From positions 1-34,240 of the forward strand of contig JAKSRX010000013.1 in assembly GCA_024403365.1 (NCBI GenBank): a stretch of DNA of 34,240 bases. Reading direction: 5' to 3'. Made by a program: the position numbers and the translations under genes. Below the pieces are notes generated by a model. It was not told the origin of the DNA. It did not search any database and saw nothing but the letters and a program-made list of their open reading frames with translations. Positions within the stretch are counted from its first letter, which is position 1. Each line of letters starts with the position of its first letter. This DNA is from Acetatifactor sp. Its GTDB lineage: Bacteria; Bacillota; Clostridia; Lachnospirales; Lachnospiraceae. Positions 1 through 8,490 of this stretch are shown here, in pieces.

Positions 1-263
1 GGGGTATCCAGAATGTTGATACAATATCCGTCATATTCAAACTGCAATACAGAAGAGGTTACGGAAATACCTCTCTCCTTTTCGATCTCCATCCAGTCGG
101 AGACAGCATGTCTTGCGGTCGCTTTACCTTTTACACTACCTGCAAGGTTGATCGCTCCGCCGTAAAGCAGGAATTTCTCTGTCAATGTTGTCTTACCGGC
201 ATCAGGGTGTGAAATGATCGCAAAGGTACGTCTGCGATTGATCTCTTCTGCGTAATTTGCCAT
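1..263 (-). CDS. prfC: Peptide chain release factor 3, N-terminal part (cut by window edge)
   Basis: Translating from the ATG at 263 gives about 87 residues of a translational GTPase G domain. A P-loop ([12 protein letters not shown], about residues 15-26) is followed by [16 protein letters not shown], then [17 protein letters not shown] (switch region) and NILDTP, where the window ends. The GG-I-LAG-VKG and [18 protein letters not shown] blocks are typical of RF3, not EF-G or LepA. RF3 is a GTPase that helps recycle RF1/RF2 from the ribosome after peptide release. A GGAGGAT ribosome binding site lies just upstream. The gene follows deoB by 37 bp on the same strand with no hairpin between them, so they may be co-transcribed. 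The C-terminal part is outside the window. Confidence 0.93.
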   Translation of the reverse strand, partial: MANYAEEINRRRTFAIISHPDAGKTTLTEKFLLYGGAINLAGSVKGKATARHAVSDWMEIEKERGISVTSSVLQFEYDGYCINILDT

Positions 264-300
264 AAACTATATCCTCCGAAGTTTCTTTTTCACGTAATCT

Positions 301-1470
301 TTATTGTAAATTGGCAGGAAACACACCGTTTCCCTCAAATTCAGGCACAATACCAAAGTATTGTAACACAGATGCCCCTATATCTGCAAAGGTTTTCCGC
401 GTTCCCAGGTTCACAGGCTGCACTTTTTTGCCATAAACAAGAAAAGGCGTGTATTCTCTGGTATGATCGGTAGTGGCCAGATAGGAAGGATCGCAGCCGT
501 GATCGGCAGTGATCATCAGAATATCCTCCGGTCCCATGAGACTCATGATCTCCGGCAGTTTCTCATCAAAATAGGTCAATGCCTTTGCATAGCCGTCCAC
601 ATCTCTTCTGTGGCCGTAAAGCATATCGTAATCCACAAGATTGATGAAACACAGGCCGTTAAAGTCCTTCTTCAGATACTCGATGGTCCGCTCGATACCC
701 TCGCCGTTATTCGCAGTGTATACATATTCCGTGATACCCTTTCCGGCGAAGATATCATATATCTTACCCACGGAGATCACGTCATATCCCTGCTCTTTCA
801 GCTGGTCCATCATTGTAATGCCTGTGGGCTCTAAGGAAAAATCATGTCGACGACTGGTTCTGGTATAAGGGCCGCCCACAGGACCTTCAAAGGGTCTGGC
901 AATAACTCTTCCCACACCGTGCTCTCCCTGCAGGATCTCCCTGGCGATACGACAATATTCATACAGCGTCTCAGGCGGTACGATAGACTCATGGGCCGCG
1001 ATCTGGAACACACTGTCTGCGGAAGTATATACGATCAGATCTCCCGTCTTAAGGTGCTCATCACCGTAATCCGCAATGACCTTGGTTCCGGAATAGGGCT
1101 TGTTGCATAATACCCCTCTGCCGGTCCTCTTGGAAAACTCATCCAGCACTTCCCTGGGGAAGCCTTCCGGATAGGTAGGCAACGGTGCTGCGGAATAAAT
1201 ACCGGAGATCTCCCAATGTCCGATGGTGGTGTCTTTGCCGCGGGAACGTTCTACCATGCGGGCGATCAATGCAGTATGATCCGCAACAGGTTCTCCCACA
1301 GTCACACCGTCTATATTGAAAAGTCCCATCTTCTGCAGATTCGGTATCTGCAGAAACGGGCTATGGGATACAGCCCTCAGAGTGTTGACATTTACATCTC
1401 CGTATGCAGCCGCATCCCGCATCTCACCAATTCCGAAACTATCCAAAACGATCAAAAAGACTCTTTTCAT
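301..1470 (-). CDS. deoB: Phosphopentomutase
   Basis: This 389-residue enzyme interconverts ribose-1-phosphate (or deoxyribose-1-phosphate) with the 5-phosphate, linking nucleoside salvage to the pentose phosphate pathway in the cytosol. It belongs to the alkaline-phosphatase-like metalloenzyme superfamily. Visible motifs are the N-terminal VLDSFGIGEM (metal ligand Asp), GKDTTIGHWEISG (the phosphorylated Thr region), LVDYDMLYGHRRD and the C-terminal ITADHGCDPSY and TDHTREYTP metal-binding blocks. Length matches the family. I chose the ATG at 1470 rather than an in-frame start 33 bp upstream, because AAAGGAGTG sits just before it and family members begin at MKRVFLIVLDS. No other nucleoside catabolic gene (deoC, deoD, pdp) is nearby. 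Confidence 0.95.
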   Translation of the reverse strand: MKRVFLIVLDSFGIGEMRDAAAYGDVNVNTLRAVSHSPFLQIPNLQKMGLFNIDGVTVGEPVADHTALIARMVERSRGKDTTIGHWEISGIYSAAPLPTYPEGFPREVLDEFSKRTGRGVLCNKPYSGTKVIADYGDEHLKTGDLIVYTSADSVFQIAAHESIVPPETLYEYCRIAREILQGEHGVGRVIARPFEGPVGGPYTRTSRRHDFSLEPTGITMMDQLKEQGYDVISVGKIYDIFAGKGITEYVYTANNGEGIERTIEYLKKDFNGLCFINLVDYDMLYGHRRDVDGYAKALTYFDEKLPEIMSLMGPEDILMITADHGCDPSYLATTDHTREYTPFLVYGKKVQPVNLGTRKTFADIGASVLQYFGIVPEFEGNGVFPANLQ

Positions 1471-1523
1471 CTCTGCCACTCCTTTTGTATCTGTCTGCCT
1501 CAATTATAATAGACTCTTTTTTC

Positions 1524-1529
1524 ATTATA
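1524..1529 (-). promoter_or_regulatory. Candidate extended -10 promoter for deoB
   Basis: On the minus strand TGCTATAAT is an extended -10 box (TATAAT at 1529-1524), about 55 bases before the deoB start. No convincing -35 is seen, as is common with extended -10 promoters. The rest of the spoIIIAH-deoB gap holds only a weak GGAAAA/TTTTCC hairpin (1544-1560) with no T-run. Confidence 0.45.
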
Positions 1530-1573
1530 GCATATTTCACGCAGGAAAACAGCATTTTCCCTTATGTACTATC

Positions 1574-2287
1574 TTACTGTGCCACAGTACTGATAATAAT
1601 ATTCTGAGGTTCCGCACCGGTCTTACGTTTCACGATATCTTCGATCTGTGCTCTCTTAGCATCATCCAAAACAGCTGCATTGACTACCACATCCACGGTA
1701 TCGGCATTGATGCTCACTACCACATCCGTAAATCCCTTAGCCTCCAAAAGGATCTCCGCCGCAGCCTCCTTCTCATTGGTCTCCGTCATCTGTACCATGC
1801 AATCCACTGCAGTCTGTTTCTGAATGTCTGTCAGTCCGTCGCTGTTGATGATCTCAAGCAAGGTCGCCTTGTTCTTTGCCCGGATCTGCTCCTTCATGAG
1901 TTTGGCATCCGCAAGGATCGTACTGTCGGAGGATGTGAAGATCACTTCTCCCGGGATCTCTCCCTCCTCAGGCTTACCGTCTGCCTCAGTGCCAACTAAC
2001 TGCATACCCTCATCCAGGTAATCGCTGACATACAACATCTCGCTTTCAGAATCCAGACCTGTAATATCATTTGCCCACATCAGATCTTCCTCCGACAGGT
2101 CAAGATCCAGTCCTGCCTCATACCCGTCATTTACCACGCCGGTACCTGCGGTAGCGCTGACCTTTTCCCTTTCCTTTCCGATGCTTTTGCTCGTATCCAT
2201 TCCGGAGAACTGTAAATAGGCAGCGATCGCAATCATTACCGCAAGTGCACTTATCATTAGCCGGTTCTTTTTCATCAGGTTTTTCAC
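1574..2287 (-). CDS. spoIIIAH: Stage III sporulation protein AH
   Basis: This 237-residue bitopic membrane protein has one N-terminal helix (about residues 10-29) and a C-terminal ring-building-motif domain ending in the block ILLEAKGFTDVVVSI...DIVKRKTG...IIISTVA, typical of SpoIIIAH. In Bacillus subtilis SpoIIIAH on the mother-cell side binds SpoIIQ from the forespore, forming the channel that keeps the engulfed forespore active. The start is a GTG at 2287 with GAAGGGG upstream; the next ATG (2275) would remove only four residues. It is last in the operon, 62 bp after spoIIIAG. The acidic linker (about residues 30-120) is variable in the family. Confidence 0.92.
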   Translation of the reverse strand: MKNLMKKNRLMISALAVMIAIAAYLQFSGMDTSKSIGKEREKVSATAGTGVVNDGYEAGLDLDLSEEDLMWANDITGLDSESEMLYVSDYLDEGMQLVGTEADGKPEEGEIPGEVIFTSSDSTILADAKLMKEQIRAKNKATLLEIINSDGLTDIQKQTAVDCMVQMTETNEKEAAAEILLEAKGFTDVVVSINADTVDVVVNAAVLDDAKRAQIEDIVKRKTGAEPQNIIISTVAQ

Positions 2288-2349
2288 ACGATACCCCTTC
2301 TTTGCTTTTTTACTAGTTCATTGTATGTCTTGTATTCCGCAGATATGAA

Positions 2350-2802
2350 TCAATCCCCTCTCATGCCCGCCACCATGATCTTCGTGCTGTCTACCGGAAA
2401 AAGTGCCTGCACAGACGTGGAGATCACCTCATTGATCCGTCCGGTTCCCGCCCCCTTTGCCACCACCAGTATGCCTTCTACCTGCGGCATCCGGGTCTTT
2501 GTCACATAAGGCTCCTCCCCGTACTTCCCATCCAAAACGATCTGTTCTTCGGAGGCGGCTAGGGTGATCATCACCTTCACCTTTCCGACGCCGTTGATCT
2601 GCGAAAGGATCTCTTCCAGCTGCTGCTCCATGCTCTCCTTATAATCCGTTTCTTTCACCTCTTGGGTCACCTGCTGCACCGTATTTTGCTCTTTCTTTTC
2701 CTCCTTCGGCACCGGTATGGAGATAACAAACAGAAGCACCCCCACCAGCGCCAGGATCAACAGATTATCTTTGCTCGCCAGTTTCTTCCAGTCTATCTTC
2801 AT
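2350..2802 (-). CDS. spoIIIAG: Stage III sporulation protein AG
   Basis: This 150-residue protein has one transmembrane helix (about residues 13-31), then a soluble domain with INGVGKVKVMITLAASEE and a C-terminal segment, GRINEVISTSVQALFPVDSTKIMVAGM, characteristic of SpoIIIAG. In B. subtilis SpoIIIAG forms a large membrane ring related to type III secretion ring proteins in the mother-cell/forespore channel. From memory the B. subtilis protein is clearly longer (over 220 residues), so this is a compact version; the missing length seems to lie in the linker and ring insertions. Its start overlaps the spoIIIAF end by 38 bp, which suggests translational coupling. GGAGAGAG precedes the ATG. Confidence 0.92.
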   Translation of the reverse strand: MKIDWKKLASKDNLLILALVGVLLFVISIPVPKEEKKEQNTVQQVTQEVKETDYKESMEQQLEEILSQINGVGKVKVMITLAASEEQIVLDGKYGEEPYVTKTRMPQVEGILVVAKGAGTGRINEVISTSVQALFPVDSTKIMVAGMRGD

Positions 2803-3121
2803 CTCTCTCCTCCAGCTGACGTTTTATTTCCTCAAGGGTGTATTGTTCCAGTTTCTTCTGTGCCTCAGCGATGGATTCCTCCCTGTAGAACCAGTCGTCC
2901 TGCATCCATTTGGAATACTCCAGTTCCACCGAGTCCGACAGCACCTGAGCCGAACTGCTAAAACGGTTCTCCAACGGCTCATACAGAAGCACCAACACCA
3001 TCATGCTGAACACGATGCGCAGATACTTCTCATATTGTTTTCCGGGGCAAAAATGAATGATCATCTGCCCGCAGATCATAAAGATCCCTACCGTACAGAT
3101 CGTCTGTAATATAGACTGCAT
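2765..3121 (-). CDS. spoIIIAF: Stage III sporulation protein AF (short form)
   Basis: This 118-residue protein has two N-terminal membrane helices (about residues 8-24 and 34-48), with YEKYLRIVFSMMVLVLLYEPL matching the SpoIIIAF N-terminal pattern, and a short charged C-terminal tail rich in Glu, Gln and Arg. It belongs to the SpoIIIA transenvelope complex of the mother cell. The B. subtilis protein, from memory, is about 200 residues with a folded C-terminal domain, so this copy seems to lack most of that domain. Two adjacent ATGs exist at 3124 and 3121; the second has the better spacing from AGGAGG. The reading frame runs 38 bp into spoIIIAG. Confidence 0.85.
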   Translation of the reverse strand: MQSILQTICTVGIFMICGQMIIHFCPGKQYEKYLRIVFSMMVLVLLYEPLENRFSSSAQVLSDSVELEYSKWMQDDWFYREESIAEAQKKLEQYTLEEIKRQLEERDEDRLEETGEQR

Positions 3122-3130
3122 CATACCCTC

Positions 3131-4186
3131 CTAAAACACAGCGGCCTGGGCCGTCACTACGGCCATGGCAATAAAGAAAAGGACCATTCCTGTTCCCAGG
3201 GTCTTAAACAACAGTAGTCCTGCATCCCCGGCACGATCGATACACAGGCAAAGTCGTTTATCACTGACCAATCCCATAAAGGCTGCCGCCGCTTTCAGGG
3301 CGATCGCAGTCACAGCGATCTTCACAAGAGGCTTGACGCACAGCGCCAAAAGCAAAAGCATCATAACGATCCCCACGCTGTTTTTCATGACCATGGCAGA
3401 TCCCATCACCAGTTCTACTGCCCCCTCTGCCAGATCCCCTGCTCCCGGGATCATACCTACGATCTTTTTGACTGCCGCCTTCCCGGGAATCATCAATACA
3501 GGGGAAAGAAAGGATTGAAAAACACTGACTCCCGTGATCACTCCGATGCAGCCTTTCAGGATCCATCGGATCCCTTTGGCCGTCAGATCGATCAAAAGAT
3601 TCATTTTTTCTTCGATCCACAGACTGTTGACCAAGGAAAGCATCATATAGCAGCTGATTCCTGGCAAAAGGACCCCTTGCAGCAGTTTCTCCACGCCGTA
3701 TACCACAAGTACCATGATCTGTCCCGTAAGCGCTGCCCCGGTGCTTCCCAGGGCCAGTCCCACAGTCACCAGAAAGGTTGGGATCAACAGATTCATAAAT
3801 AGTACGATCTCCTCCAGCGCCTCCTGTGTCACCGCCGACATCTGCGTAAAGTTTTTCAATAACACCGTGGTAAATAGCAGAAAGCACACCAGGAAGCTGA
3901 GATCCGCCGTCTGATGTACCTCCAGAGCACCTGCAAAATGGCTGAGCAAAGAAGACAACAATCCCAGCACCAACAACCATAGGAACAGGTTTCTGGCTCC
4001 CGTGATAGGTGCGGATATCTCGGACATTAGTCCGTCAAACAGGATATGGATCGCCCCCTTCGGATCACCGGATAGAATAGTTTCCAGTATCTCCTCTGCC
4101 TGAAAAGAATTGGTGGGGAACAATCTGTCGATTCCTCTTTGAAACTCTTCCAGTTCCGCACCGGAGAAGAAAAGATCAGGCGTCAT
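3131..4186 (-). CDS. spoIIIAE: Stage III sporulation protein AE
   Basis: This 351-residue polytopic membrane protein is the largest of the spoIIIA set. A soluble N-terminal part of about 85 residues (ending near SEISAPITGARNLF) is followed by a string of hydrophobic helices. The segment FLSPVLMIPGKAAVKKIVGMIPGAGDLAEGAVELVMGSA is a recognisable SpoIIIAE core. It is thought to be a membrane part of the feeding-tube channel; its exact mechanism is not established. The gene begins 2 bp after the spoIIIAD stop and ends 9 bp before spoIIIAF. No long signal peptide is obvious, unlike some family members that start with one. Confidence 0.92.
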   Translation of the reverse strand: MTPDLFFSGAELEEFQRGIDRLFPTNSFQAEEILETILSGDPKGAIHILFDGLMSEISAPITGARNLFLWLLVLGLLSSLLSHFAGALEVHQTADLSFLVCFLLFTTVLLKNFTQMSAVTQEALEEIVLFMNLLIPTFLVTVGLALGSTGAALTGQIMVLVVYGVEKLLQGVLLPGISCYMMLSLVNSLWIEEKMNLLIDLTAKGIRWILKGCIGVITGVSVFQSFLSPVLMIPGKAAVKKIVGMIPGAGDLAEGAVELVMGSAMVMKNSVGIVMMLLLLALCVKPLVKIAVTAIALKAAAAFMGLVSDKRLCLCIDRAGDAGLLLFKTLGTGMVLFFIAMAVVTAQAAVF

Positions 4187-4188
4187 AG

Positions 4189-4584
4189 TTATTCCTTTCC
4201 ACCGAAGCGGTATACCTGCTCGATCACAGACAAAAGGATCGGAAGCCCGGACATCAATACCGCCAGTTTCCCTAACAGTTCGATCTGCCCGGCCACCGCC
4301 GAATAGCCTGCGTCCTTGCAGATTCCCGCGCTGAATTCACATACATAAGTGATGCAGACGATCTTCACAAGAATGGATAAATATTTCTCTCCGGACCCCA
4401 GATAAAATTTCAACTTGTCAAACTCCATCGCTACCGTTTCCAGTTGATGGATCGCCAGTCCGAAGATCAGGATGCCTACCGAGAGAATGATAAAGGTTCC
4501 GTATTCCGGTCGGCTTCCCTTAAACTGTGCAGCGAACATCACGGCAATGATTCCCAGAAATGCCACTTTGATAATATCCTGCAT
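4189..4584 (-). CDS. spoIIIAD: Stage III sporulation protein AD
   Basis: This 131-residue membrane protein has about four hydrophobic segments. YLSILVKIVCITYVCEFSAGICKDAGYSAVAGQIELLGKLAVLMSGLPILLSVIE is the conserved SpoIIIAC/AD signature. It is an integral membrane part of the SpoIIIA complex and is related to SpoIIIAC, encoded just upstream. Length matches the family (about 130). The start has AGGAGGAGCGC before the ATG. It sits 9 bp after spoIIIAC and 2 bp before spoIIIAE. Confidence 0.93.
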   Translation of the reverse strand: MQDIIKVAFLGIIAVMFAAQFKGSRPEYGTFIILSVGILIFGLAIHQLETVAMEFDKLKFYLGSGEKYLSILVKIVCITYVCEFSAGICKDAGYSAVAGQIELLGKLAVLMSGLPILLSVIEQVYRFGGKE

Positions 4585-4593
4585 GCGCTCCTC

Positions 4594-4788
4594 CTAAAGT
4601 GAAAACAAGGTCTGAATGGTCTGAAACAGATCATAAATATAAGGCACGATCCAGGTAAGTACTAAGATCAGGCCCGCAAGGCTTACCATAAACGCATTTT
4701 CATCCCGCCCGCTGTGTTTCAGTACCTGTCCTAAAATAGTCACCAGGATCCCCACCGCCGCTATTTTGAATATCAGACTTACCGTCAT
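4594..4788 (-). CDS. spoIIIAC: Stage III sporulation protein AC
   Basis: This 64-residue protein has two membrane helices joined by a short loop, KHSGRDENAFMVSLAGL, which contains the conserved G-(R/K)-x-E/D-x-A pattern of SpoIIIAC. It is a small integral membrane subunit of the sporulation channel and resembles the N-terminal half of SpoIIIAD. Length matches the family. A GGAG-type ribosome binding site lies about 10 bases before the ATG, in the 22-bp gap after spoIIIAB. Confidence 0.93.
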   Translation of the reverse strand: MTVSLIFKIAAVGILVTILGQVLKHSGRDENAFMVSLAGLILVLTWIVPYIYDLFQTIQTLFSL

Positions 4789-4810
4789 ACGATCCGCTCT
4801 CCGTTCAAAC

Positions 4811-5332
4811 CTAACTTAATATCAGTATCAGCAGCAGTCCGCTCATCAGTCCCAAGGTCACCGACATTCTGCTCTTTGGTTCCTCCTCTTTTCGCAAACC
4901 GTTCAGGATCCTTCCCAGGCCATCCCTGCTGCGCTCTATTCTCCCCCTCTGCATCTCTTCATCAAAGCATCCCTCCACCGGCAAAAACTCCAGGAATACC
5001 TCGATATCATTGCCCCTTAACGGGCTGTTCTTCAGTTCTCCACGCACTGTTTCCGAAAAGACTTCCGAAAAATCATAGTTCATTCCGGCCTTCCACGCTT
5101 CCTCTACCCGAAGCAGGAGACTCTGCCAGGGTTCTTTCAGTCGATGTGCCAGTGCCAGGCTGCATTCCGGCAGGGAATTTCTGCCATAAGCGATTTCCCG
5201 GCTCATTCCCTCCAGCACCTGATCCAGTCCCTGCAGATACCGGATACGTTCCCGATACTGCCTTCTGTACCAAAGCCCCAGGCCCAGGCACCCGGTAAGG
5301 ATCATCGTTCCCGCAAGGATCTTTATATACAT
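4811..5332 (-). CDS. spoIIIAB: Stage III sporulation protein AB
   Basis: This 173-residue protein has an N-terminal membrane helix (about residues 5-22), a cytosolic alpha-helical domain and a C-terminal hydrophobic segment (SVTLGLMSGLLLILILS). The pattern YRRQYRERIRYLQGLDQVLEGMSREIAYGRNSLPEC matches SpoIIIAB, which is distantly related to type II secretion GspF-like platform proteins. It is expected to work with the SpoIIIAA ATPase. Its ATG overlaps the last codons of spoIIIAA (10-bp overlap), which suggests translational coupling. Length is typical. Confidence 0.92.
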   Translation of the reverse strand: MYIKILAGTMILTGCLGLGLWYRRQYRERIRYLQGLDQVLEGMSREIAYGRNSLPECSLALAHRLKEPWQSLLLRVEEAWKAGMNYDFSEVFSETVRGELKNSPLRGNDIEVFLEFLPVEGCFDEEMQRGRIERSRDGLGRILNGLRKEEEPKSRMSVTLGLMSGLLLILILS

Positions 5333-6264
5333 GCCTCATCCTCCAATGCTTCCACCGCTTTCACCTGACATTTTCCGTCCCTTTTTTCAAGCAATACCAC
5401 TCTGTCAAATACCGCTCCCAGTTCCTGTTTCGTCAGCATAAACTTTCTCAAAATATCCTGCAGGGAATCTCCGTGGGCCGTCGCAAACAATTTGCAACCA
5501 CAGGTAGACAGTTTCCGCAAAAGCTCGTAATCCCCCTGTTCTCCGATCTCGTCCACTGCGATCACCTCCGGCGACATGGAGCGAAGCAACAAGCTGATCC
5601 CGGCTTGTTTCGGGCAGGCATCCAATACATCCGTACGCATTCCCAGATCATAGGCAAACTCTCCCTGATAGGCGCCCGCGATCTCAGAGCGCTCATCCAC
5701 CACACCTACGTTTTTTCCTCCCCCATATGGATTTCCGTCCGACACCCTGCGGATCAGAGCCCGCAGAAATGTTGTTTTACCACATCCCGGCGGTGAAAGG
5801 ATCAACACACTCAGTACCTGTCCCTTCCGGTAGATCTGCGAAAGCACATCATCCGCCGCTGTGCTCACTTCATGAGCCACTCTGATGTTTAACCCGGTGA
5901 TATACTTCTGTGTCCGGATCTTTTTCTCTCCCTCCGCCACCACCTGTCCGGTGACCCCGATTCGATGTCCTCCCCTGATGGTGAGGAAACCGTTCTTTAG
6001 TTCCTCCTCATAGGCATAGGGCGAATTCTGGCAGGCACGATCCAGAATGGTCTGTAATTGTTTCACAGATATCTTTGCCGCCGGGTCCGGGCTCTTTGTC
6101 AATCGACCGTTTTCCTCAACAAACCATTCCTCTCCCGATCTTCGTATCAGGATCGGTCTCATGGCACGCAGTCTGATCTCACTGATTTTTGATTGCTGCA
6201 GGCATACCGTTTCAAATACTTTCTGCATTTCGGCCGGAAATATCCACCGTAGTGTCTCCTCCAT
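5323..6264 (-). CDS. spoIIIAA: Stage III sporulation protein AA, secretion-type ATPase
   Basis: This 313-residue cytosolic ATPase is of the type II/IV secretion family and drives the SpoIIIA channel in the mother cell. Visible motifs are Walker A SPPGCGKTT (about residues 157-165), the Asp box VGVVDERSEIAG (187-197), Walker B VIAVDEIGEQGD (234-245) and a His box ATAHGD (261-266). The N-terminal block, including GGHRIGVTGQVV (98-109), is typical of SpoIIIAA. I chose the ATG at 6264 because AAGGAGGACAGGGT precedes it. A longer reading frame reaches 6330 but runs into the upstream terminator. It is the first gene of the eight-gene operon. Confidence 0.95.
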   Translation of the reverse strand: MEETLRWIFPAEMQKVFETVCLQQSKISEIRLRAMRPILIRRSGEEWFVEENGRLTKSPDPAAKISVKQLQTILDRACQNSPYAYEEELKNGFLTIRGGHRIGVTGQVVAEGEKKIRTQKYITGLNIRVAHEVSTAADDVLSQIYRKGQVLSVLILSPPGCGKTTFLRALIRRVSDGNPYGGGKNVGVVDERSEIAGAYQGEFAYDLGMRTDVLDACPKQAGISLLLRSMSPEVIAVDEIGEQGDYELLRKLSTCGCKLFATAHGDSLQDILRKFMLTKQELGAVFDRVVLLEKRDGKCQVKAVEALEDEACI

Positions 6265-6282
6265 ACCCTGTCCTCCTTGTTC

Positions 6283-6310
6283 AATATATGAGACAGGTTT
6301 CCCTTTATGC
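6283..6310 (-). promoter_or_regulatory. Candidate sigma-E-type promoter for the spoIIIA operon
   Basis: On the minus strand GCATAAA (6310-6304), a 13-base spacer and CATATATT (6290-6283) resemble the sigma-E boxes of B. subtilis (roughly KMATATT and CATACANT). This fits the known sigma-E control of spoIIIA. Against it, the -35 match is partial and transcription would start very close to, or within, the ribosome binding site at 6278-6271. Confidence 0.35.
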
Positions 6311-6312
6311 GC

Positions 6313-6340
6313 AAAAAAGCGGCACCCCAAAGGGTACCGC
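6313..6340 (-). terminator. Rho-independent terminator of the 6355-7068 gene
   Basis: On the minus strand GCGGTACCC, loop TTTG and GGGTGCCGC form a 9-bp stem followed by six Ts. It lies 15 bp after the stop of the 6355-7068 gene and insulates spoIIIAA from it. Confidence 0.88.
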
Positions 6341-6354
6341 CCAAACTTTGTATC

Positions 6355-7068
6355 TTATAATAAATTCATCAGGACAAAGGAGCCGCTTGCAAAAGCGGAA
6401 ATAATGTGGAACATCAATGTAATGATCGCCAGGGTCAGCGCAGTGGTTGCCATTTTCTGTGCTCTCAACTCTACTGCAGAGCTGGCAAACTTTAATTTGT
6501 TTTTCACAGCCAATGCCAGAATCAGTCCCACGATAGGGAAAACGAAAGCAAAGATCACGCTCACAGCGGCAAGGCCCAGATATTGGGACGCCTCTGCGGA
6601 AGACTGCCCGGACTGTGCTGTGGTCGGACGAGTATTGGTAGTGGTGTACACCGGTTTGGAAGGCGCAGGCGCTGTGGTCTTCTGCCAATTGGTATCTCTG
6701 CGCAGATTATCATGATTTGAGCCATGATCGGAATCATGATGCAAAGGATCGGATCCGATATGTCCGCCTGCCATTCCTGCAGCAGACTGTCTCTGCAAAC
6801 GGCTGATCAGGTTGGCCACTTCTGCGGTATAAGCTGCTCCGGGAGCTCCGGCTCCGCCAAACATTCCCTTGGTCCATACTTCTACATGGAACACTCCTGC
6901 CGCATAATACCACATCATAAATCGATTGCCGTGTTTCGTACTTACATATACCATCTCGCCGTTCCAGTCGCCTCTGGTATAGCCGTTATGATACATGTAA
7001 TCGTCCATAACCATGCTGACAACGTCGATCGGCTGATCCAACTGAATCTCTCTTACATATTTTCCCAT
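6355..7068 (-). CDS. Two-helix membrane protein of unknown function
   Basis: This 237-residue protein was not recognised. The N-terminal 95 residues form a soluble, possibly alpha/beta domain (MGKYVREIQLDQPIDVVSMV..., FMMWYYAAGVFHVEVWTKG). A low-complexity linker rich in His, Asp, Ser, Thr and Pro follows (about 100-160, including HHDSDHGSNHD). Two membrane helices (about 164-188 and 206-230) end the protein. The C-terminal pair resembles DUF4190-like hairpins found in many Firmicutes, but this is only a visual impression. The start at 7068 has CGGAGGATAC before it; an in-frame ATG 33 bp upstream lacks a site. It is monocistronic, with its own promoter and a strong terminator. Confidence 0.8.
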   Translation of the reverse strand: MGKYVREIQLDQPIDVVSMVMDDYMYHNGYTRGDWNGEMVYVSTKHGNRFMMWYYAAGVFHVEVWTKGMFGGAGAPGAAYTAEVANLISRLQRQSAAGMAGGHIGSDPLHHDSDHGSNHDNLRRDTNWQKTTAPAPSKPVYTTTNTRPTTAQSGQSSAEASQYLGLAAVSVIFAFVFPIVGLILALAVKNKLKFASSAVELRAQKMATTALTLAIITLMFHIISAFASGSFVLMNLL

Positions 7069-7109
7069 ACGTATCCTCCGCCCTAAAGCAAAAGCTTTCA
7101 TTTGATAGT

Positions 7110-7139
7110 ATCATATCATACCTGATATTACGTCTGCAA
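7110..7139 (-). promoter_or_regulatory. Candidate promoter for the 6355-7068 gene
   Basis: On the minus strand TTGCAG (7139-7134), an 18-base spacer and TATGAT (7115-7110) form a moderate sigma-A-like promoter about 40 bases before the start codon. A second TATGAT copy overlaps at 7120-7115. Confidence 0.4.
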
Positions 7140-7195
7140 TGGATAAATCAGAACGATACCGTATTCTTTCGTGCACTATATCTGGTAGTATATGT

Positions 7196-7251
7196 CCAAC
7201 ATCTTGCTAACTTCTGCCAACATATTGCTATATTCCCCCTGCAATGTTGCA
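7196..7251. repeat. 21-bp-phased direct repeats upstream of the esterase gene
   Basis: CCAACATCTTGCTA at 7196-7209 and CCAACATATTGCTA at 7217-7230 differ at one base and start exactly 21 bp apart. A degenerate third copy (CCTGCAATGTTGC) begins at 7238. The pitch is two helical turns, so all copies face the same side of the DNA, as expected for activator sites. They lie upstream of the esterase promoter region and between two divergent genes. Confidence 0.6.
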
Positions 7252-7277
7252 TTTTTTGCGAAGATATCCTATGCTGA

Positions 7278-8405
<1,128 letters not shown>

Positions 8406-8435
8406 TCAGCCAATAACAAATCCTTATAAATCACT

Positions 8436-8473
8436 AAGGGGCCGTATGATGAATCATCATACGGCCCCTTTGA
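8436..8473. terminator. Bidirectional terminator between esterase and carB
   Basis: A perfect 16-bp stem (8436-8451 with 8455-8470, core GGGGCCGTATGATG) has a 3-base loop. The stem ends in AA on one side and TT on the other, with only short T-runs. It sits between two convergent genes and probably stops transcription from both sides. Confidence 0.85.
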
Positions 8474-8490
8474 TTACTTATCTTTTATTC

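Noticed and set aside
1544..1560. GGAAAA/TTTTCC hairpin as spoIIIA terminator
   Set aside because: The stem is short and AT-rich, and no T-run follows on the minus strand.
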